9,639 nt of DNA from Thermoplasmata archaeon. Lineage in GTDB: Archaea; Thermoplasmatota; Thermoplasmata; UBA184. Where the stretch lies: assembly GCA_030039915.1 (NCBI GenBank), contig JASHUP010000172.1, forward strand, positions 1 through 9,639, read 5' to 3'. A program made the position numbers and the translations under genes. The notes beneath the pieces are model-generated. The model did no database searches. It had not been told where the DNA came from and saw only the letters and a list, made by a program, of their open reading frames with translations. Of the stretch, positions 6,450-9,639 are shown piece after piece (position 1 is the stretch's first letter; each line of letters starts with the position of its first letter).

Positions 6450-6470
6450 GCCGCCGGCGCGGACGGCGGC
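6450..6470 (+). terminator. GC-rich hairpin downstream of the nucleoside phosphorylase gene
   Basis: GCCGCCG (6450-6456) and CGGCGGC (6464-6470) form a perfect 7-bp stem around a 7-nt loop, starting 9 nt after the stop codon. A competing stem, CCGGCGC (6454-6460) with GCGCCGG (6469-6475), overlaps it. No T-run follows, so termination is uncertain; archaeal terminators usually rely on T-runs rather than hairpins. It may only reflect GC-rich composition. Confidence 0.25.
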
Positions 6471-6479
6471 GCCGGACAA

Positions 6480-6493
6480 CGAGTTATTCGAAC
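6480..6493 (+). promoter_or_regulatory. Putative TATA element of the duplicated membrane-protein gene
   Basis: CGAGTTATTCGAAC is the AT-rich part of the 83-nt spacer and sits about 38 nt before the GTG start at 6525. Transcription from about 6512 would leave a short leader that includes the GAGGGG at 6517-6522. Confidence 0.35.
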
Positions 6494-6524
6494 GGTTCCT
6501 TGCCACGACCCGGTTCGAGGGGAC

Positions 6525-7334
6525 GTGGACACCAGCGTAGAACTTCTCCTGCTCAAGGTCGCCATCGCTCCCACCTTCGTCGGCATCGTGAGCCTGGTCG
6601 CGCTCCGCTACGGACCTCGGGCGGCCGGATGGCTCGTGGCGCTTCCGATCAACACCGGGACGATCGTCTTCATCCTGGCACTCACGGAGGGCCTCGCGTT
6701 CGCGGCTTCGACCGCACTCGGCGCCCTGCTCGGGATCGTCTCCATCTCGGCGTTCTGCGTCGGGTACGCTCGCTCGGCGCTGCACTTTCGCTGGCCGGTC
6801 TGCCTTGGGGTCGCGGTCGCCGGGTTCGCCGGTTCGACCGTGCTCTTGACCCGGGTTCCCGAACTCGTGCTCCTCGACCTGGGCGCGGCGCTCCTGTCGA
6901 GCGTGGTCGTGCTGGTCGTGCTGCCGAAGATCGGAAGCGCAGCCCCCGCGATCCCCAGCCCCCGCTGGGAGATCCCCGCCCGGATGCTCACGGCCGTGCT
7001 GCTCGTGGTGGGGATCACGACCGTGGCGGGGAACCTCGGTCCACAGCTGAGCGGGCTCCTGAGCCCGATCCCGGTGTTCACGATCACCCTCGTGATCTTC
7101 ACGCACTCCCGGCAAGGGCCGATGCCGGTGCTCGTGTTTCTCGAGGGACTCCAGTACGGCTTGTTCAGTTTCGCGGCGTTCTGCGCGGTGGTGGCGGTGC
7201 TGCTCGAACCCGACGGACTGGCGGTGGCGATGGGCGCCGGATTGGGGGCGTTCCTCGCCGTGTACTGGGTGGTGCGAACCGTCTTGCGTTGGTCGAAGTC
7301 GCGGACGAAGGACGGTGCGGTCTCGACGTCCTGA
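6525..7334 (+). CDS. Multi-pass membrane protein with two homologous halves
   Basis: A 269-aa hydrophobic protein with about eight or nine predicted membrane segments. Residues 28-80 and 170-222 align without gaps at a fixed offset of 142. Shared residues include the GP pairs (30-31 / 172-173), G35/G177, P41/P183, T44/T186, G56/G198, G66/G208, G70/G212, S73/S215 and the triad AFC (76-78 / 218-220). The protein is therefore an internal duplication joined by a short loop near residues 135-150, and it ends in a basic tail. The pattern GPxxxGxxxxxP followed by a helix resembles small GlpM/DUF3147-type membrane proteins, which I offer only as a tentative relation; the function is unknown. The GTG at 6525 is preferred because GAGGGG precedes it and the first helix begins soon after. 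A TTG at 6438 would add 29 non-hydrophobic residues spanning the promoter-like element and hairpin. Confidence 0.75.
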   Translation: MDTSVELLLLKVAIAPTFVGIVSLVALRYGPRAAGWLVALPINTGTIVFILALTEGLAFAASTALGALLGIVSISAFCVGYARSALHFRWPVCLGVAVAGFAGSTVLLTRVPELVLLDLGAALLSSVVVLVVLPKIGSAAPAIPSPRWEIPARMLTAVLLVVGITTVAGNLGPQLSGLLSPIPVFTITLVIFTHSRQGPMPVLVFLEGLQYGLFSFAAFCAVVAVLLEPDGLAVAMGAGLGAFLAVYWVVRTVLRWSKSRTKDGAVSTS

Positions 7335-7423
7335 CCTGGCCCGGAGGGCTGGGCGGTGCCCTCGCAAATCGGTGCGGACGCGTTCGAGATACGGTCCCGC
7401 GCGCCCGGTGCTCCACCAACTCG

Positions 7424-7433
7424 CGTTTTAAGA
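7424..7433 (+). promoter_or_regulatory. Putative TATA element of the zinc-ribbon gene
   Basis: CGTTTTAAGA is a clear AT-rich island, centred about 32 nt ahead of the ATG at 7461. It fits a TATA box with transcription starting only a few bases before the start codon. The rest of the 126-nt spacer (7335-7460) shows nothing else I can name. Confidence 0.5.
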
Positions 7434-7460
7434 CCCCGGCCCCTGTGTATCGGGGATCGG

Positions 7461-8450
7461 ATGGCGGGCGAAGTCGTGGCGTGCCCGAAGTGCGGGGCGA
7501 CGATCTCCGCAGATGCGCTGGTGTGCCCCGAGTGTCATACGCTCCTCGATACCGTGACCGTCACGCCGGCGGTCAACCCTCCGGCGGCGCCCGAGGAGGC
7601 ACCCGTTCGGCGCCCCGCCCGGCGCGAGCGGAGCACGTCCTCCGAGCCGGCGAATCCGTTCTCGACCGAGCTCGCGCGGCGTCTCGCCCGTCTCAACCAG
7701 TGGGCCGAAGGGGTCGAACCGCTCGGGGTCGAGCTGCCCCGACTTCCGGCCTGGGCCGAGGAGTCCGCCCGCGCCGCGACCAACCCCGAGCCGTGGGCCG
7801 AGGTGGTTCGAGGGATCGAGCGACTCGCACAAAAACGGGTGGTCGAAGCGTTCGAGGATTGGGACAAACGTACGAAGGCGCGTCTCGCCCGCCTCGAAGC
7901 CTATTCGGTCGATAGCCGCCTCGAGCGGGACCAGATCGAGGACGCGCTGCACTCCGCCCGCACGGGCGATGTCGCCCAGGCCCTGAGCGCCTTCCACCAG
8001 GTCGACCGCGTCGTCGCCCTCAAGGAGCGCCACCTCGACCAGGCCCGCGAAGAGCTCGAGCGCGTCATCGCGCTGCTGAAGGACATGCAGGCGCTCGGGA
8101 TCGAACCGCCGCAGGACTCGACGGAGGTCGCGGAGGACCTCGAGAGTGAGCTGCGCGCGGGCAAGCTCGCCGCGCTGAAGCAGCAGATCCGAGCGATCCG
8201 CCTCCAGGCGGTGACGCGGCTCAAGGCCGGCCTTCCGCAGTACATCTCCGAGTACGGTGACTACCTCCTCAACGAGCGCGCCCATGGCGTCGCGACCGAG
8301 TTCGAAGCGATCGAACTCGCCCGCGGGGCTCGCGAGTTCTTCCGGGGACGTCCCGAGGACGGAGTTCGGCGGCTGCGGGCGTTGCAGCAGCGCCACGGCC
8401 TCCCGCCGAACCGGCCGTCGCGCTCCGCGCGACCTTCCCCCGGTCGCTAG
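7461..8450 (+). CDS. Zinc-ribbon protein with long helical region, function unknown
   Basis: A 329-aa soluble protein. The N-terminus is a zinc ribbon, CPKCG at 8-12 and CPEC at 22-25, so the four ligands are probably C8, C11, C22 and C25. A disordered Pro/Ala/Arg-rich linker follows (about 31-68). Residues about 115-310 are almost entirely helical and highly charged, with coiled-coil-like stretches: EAFEDWDKRTKARLARLEAY, ALKERHLDQAREELERVIAL, and ESELRAGKLAALKQQIRAI. A basic Pro/Arg tail ends the protein. There is no signal peptide or membrane helix. I recognise no named family beyond the zinc ribbon. The ATG at 7461 is chosen because the ribbon starts seven residues later and a TATA-like element lies about 32 nt upstream; the longer frame from 7356 would cross that element. 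Its stop shares CTAG (8447-8450) with the convergent GNAT gene. Confidence 0.85.
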   Translation: MAGEVVACPKCGATISADALVCPECHTLLDTVTVTPAVNPPAAPEEAPVRRPARRERSTSSEPANPFSTELARRLARLNQWAEGVEPLGVELPRLPAWAEESARAATNPEPWAEVVRGIERLAQKRVVEAFEDWDKRTKARLARLEAYSVDSRLERDQIEDALHSARTGDVAQALSAFHQVDRVVALKERHLDQAREELERVIALLKDMQALGIEPPQDSTEVAEDLESELRAGKLAALKQQIRAIRLQAVTRLKAGLPQYISEYGDYLLNERAHGVATEFEAIELARGAREFFRGRPEDGVRRLRALQQRHGLPPNRPSRSARPSPGR

Positions 8451-8980
8451 AGGACCCGTTCGAACATCGTCACGTCCTCGCCCCACTCGTGCTTGTGGAG
8501 GACGCCGACCCGCACGAACCCGAGGTGCTGGAAGAGATGCATCACCGGTTCGAACCGGCTCAGCGCGTCGATCCAGATCGAGGTCGCGTTCGACTTCTTC
8601 GCCCACTCGAGCGCGGCCGCGACGAGCGCGGTCGCCACCCCCTCACGCCGCGTCTCGGGGTCGACCGCCAGATCGACCATCCGAACGCTCGCGTGCCGGA
8701 TCTCGCAACCGATCACGCCGATCACGCGGCCGTCCCGCCGCGCCGCGAAGTACGTGACCCCCTCCATCCAGCTCGTGAACTCGAGCGGCGTCGGCTGCCA
8801 CGTCTTGACGAAATCGGCCGGCACGCCGGCGGGCGCCGGTTCCCAGACCCGCTTATAGAGCGCGCAGACCGCCGGGATATCGGTGTGCGTGATGCGTTCG
8901 ACCACCACCGCGACGGGAGGTTTCTCGGTGGGGGACCCCGCGCGCTCGGCTCCCCGGACCGGTGCCTGCTCTGTTGCCAC
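8447..8980 (-). CDS. GNAT-family N-acetyltransferase
   Basis: A GNAT-fold acetyltransferase, a family that moves an acetyl group from acetyl-CoA to an amine; the acceptor cannot be told. With the GTG at 8978-8980 it has 177 aa. After a loose N-terminus of about 23 residues, the fold starts at AVVVERITHTDIPAV. Motif A, MVDLAVDPETRREGVATALV, contains the acetyl-CoA pyrophosphate loop RREGVA (111-116). Motif B follows as SIWIDALSRFEPVMHLFQHLGF (about 134-155), with the conserved aromatic HLGF near the end. I prefer GTG at 8980 because GGAG stands 8 nt before it. An in-frame ATG at 9037 would add 19 residues, but that stretch has no ribosome site, is unusually rich in A/T at third positions, and contains a perfect inverted repeat. 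The gene follows asnS and may be co-transcribed with it. Its stop overlaps the zinc-ribbon gene's stop. Confidence 0.82.
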   Translation of the reverse strand: MATEQAPVRGAERAGSPTEKPPVAVVVERITHTDIPAVCALYKRVWEPAPAGVPADFVKTWQPTPLEFTSWMEGVTYFAARRDGRVIGVIGCEIRHASVRMVDLAVDPETRREGVATALVAAALEWAKKSNATSIWIDALSRFEPVMHLFQHLGFVRVGVLHKHEWGEDVTMFERVL

Positions 8981-9001
8981 GCTAGGTTCTCCGGTCGGTG
9001 A

Positions 9002-9021
9002 GCGAGTCTCTGTAGACTCGC
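9002..9021. repeat. Perfect 8-bp inverted repeat between asnS and the GNAT gene
   Basis: GCGAGTCT (9002-9009) and AGACTCGC (9014-9021) are exact reverse complements separated by CTGT. A second possible pairing, GAGCGAG (9000-9006) with CTCGCTC (9023-9029), competes with the first. It lies 21 nt upstream of the preferred GNAT start. It could be an RNA hairpin in an asnS-GNAT transcript or an operator. No T-run follows it on the minus strand. Confidence 0.5.
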
Positions 9022-9079
9022 GCTCGCTCTTGAACATTGCTGACGGGCTCGAGCGGATGCGCGACGCGGGCCCGCCGGT

Positions 9080-9639
9080 TCACGGCGTGTGGCGGGACGG
9101 CGTCCGGGGAAACGGCGTCGTGTCGCGAATGTGCTCGCGGCGGAGCATCCAGCGGAGGATGCGCTCGACCCCGAGGCCGAACCCCGCGTGCGGAACGTTC
9201 CCGTGGCGTCGCAGGTCGAGGTACCACTCGTACTCTTCGACCTTCCCGCCGATCTCGACGATCCGCTGCGTCAGATGGGCGATGTCGGTCTCCCGGCACG
9301 AGGCCCCCACGATCTCCCCGTACCCCTCGGGGCCGAGCAGGTCAGCGGCCTCGACCGTGCGCGGGTCGTCCGGGGACCACCGCATGTAGAACGCCTTGAG
9401 CTCGCGCGGGTAGTGAGTGACGAACAGCGGGGACGCGCTCTCGATCGTCAGCGCCCGCTCCTCGGCCGTCCCGAGGTCGCTCCCGAAGTGAACGGGGAAT
9501 CCGAGCTTCGACAGCCGCTCGATCGCCTCCGCGTAGCGGATCCGCTCGAACGGGGCGGTTACCGCGAGCAGTTCCTCGGGAGGTCGCCCGAGCGCAACGA
9601 GCTCCTTCGGACGGCGCTCGGCGACCGCGTGCACCGCGG
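9080..9639 (-). CDS. asnS: Asparaginyl-tRNA synthetase, C-terminal part (partial at right edge)
   Basis: The C-terminal catalytic part of a class IIb aminoacyl-tRNA synthetase that charges tRNA-Asn with asparagine. The 5' end lies beyond the window; the frame stays open to base 9639. Visible in order are APFERIRYAEAIERL, FGSDLGTAEERAL, PLFVTHYPRELKAFYM, ADLLGPEGYGEIVGAS, YEWYLDLRRHGNVPHAGFG, the motif 3 region GFGLGVERILRWM with its arginine, and the ending FPRTPSRHTP. The last motif and the YLDLRRxGxVPHxGFG string are AsnRS-like; AspRS usually ends in FPRDxxRxxP. Where AsnRS proteins commonly read GGSQRE this one has GASCRETD, so a Cys replaces the usual Gln. The GNAT gene follows after about 100 nt (or 42 nt if that gene starts at 9037). 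An AspRS/AsnRS mis-call is possible but unlikely. Confidence 0.9.
   Translation of the reverse strand, partial: AVHAVAERRPKELVALGRPPEELLAVTAPFERIRYAEAIERLSKLGFPVHFGSDLGTAEERALTIESASPLFVTHYPRELKAFYMRWSPDDPRTVEAADLLGPEGYGEIVGASCRETDIAHLTQRIVEIGGKVEEYEWYLDLRRHGNVPHAGFGLGVERILRWMLRREHIRDTTPFPRTPSRHTP

Noticed and set aside
6341..7915. 524-aa plus-strand open frame across three gene regions
   Set aside because: It is an Arg/Gly/Pro-rich shadow frame spanning the phosphorylase, membrane-protein and zinc-ribbon genes, all of which have recognisable features in another frame.
7428..8606. 392-aa minus-strand open frame opposite the zinc-ribbon gene
   Set aside because: It resembles an acidic coiled protein only because the sense gene is rich in Arg/Glu/Leu codons; it also overlaps the real GNAT gene on the same strand.
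1..9639. CRISPR array, insertion sequence, integrase, phage or toxin-antitoxin genes
   Set aside because: I found no spaced direct repeats, terminal inverted repeats, target duplications or mobile-element proteins; composition is even across the window.

Overview
The window looks like ordinary, gene-dense chromosome of a very GC-rich archaeon. The archaeal markers are an Alba chromatin protein, a TrmB-type winged-helix regulator, a Taw2-type wybutosine enzyme, a DUF1614 membrane domain, an archaeal-type asparaginyl-tRNA synthetase end, a tRNA-Leu without an encoded CCA, and short AT islands about 25-35 nt ahead of start codons with few Shine-Dalgarno sites (TATA boxes, largely leaderless or short-leader mRNAs). 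A high-GC lineage of Thermoplasmatota would fit, but the sequence alone does not prove the phylum.

Left part (1-3163): the last codons of an unidentified plus-strand gene run into taw2 (minus). taw2 is translationally coupled by a GTGA overlap to a TrmB-family regulator, and upstream of that (same strand) lies an aspartate ammonia-lyase. aspA and trmB are 58 nt apart, and each has its own AT-rich promoter-like element.

Middle (3163-5613): a symmetric AT-rich element (AAAACGTTTA) sits between aspA and a divergent 627-aa membrane protein that joins a DUF1614 domain to an RDD domain. That gene ends 62 bp inside the convergent gene for Alba. Upstream of alba, in the opposite orientation, is tRNA-Leu(GAG).

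Right part (5692-9639): plus-strand genes for a nucleoside phosphorylase, a multi-pass membrane protein built from two internal repeats, and a zinc-ribbon/helical protein of unknown role. Minus-strand genes follow for a GNAT acetyltransferase and the C-terminal part of asparaginyl-tRNA synthetase, which runs off the right edge.

I see no CRISPR array, insertion sequence, phage gene, toxin-antitoxin pair or defence island. The most interesting items are the internally duplicated membrane protein, the DUF1614-RDD fusion, the zinc-ribbon helical protein, the overlap of low-complexity tails at the RDD/alba junction, the perfect inverted repeat before the GNAT gene, and the fact that all three convergent gene junctions overlap, two of them on the same CTAG tetranucleotide.
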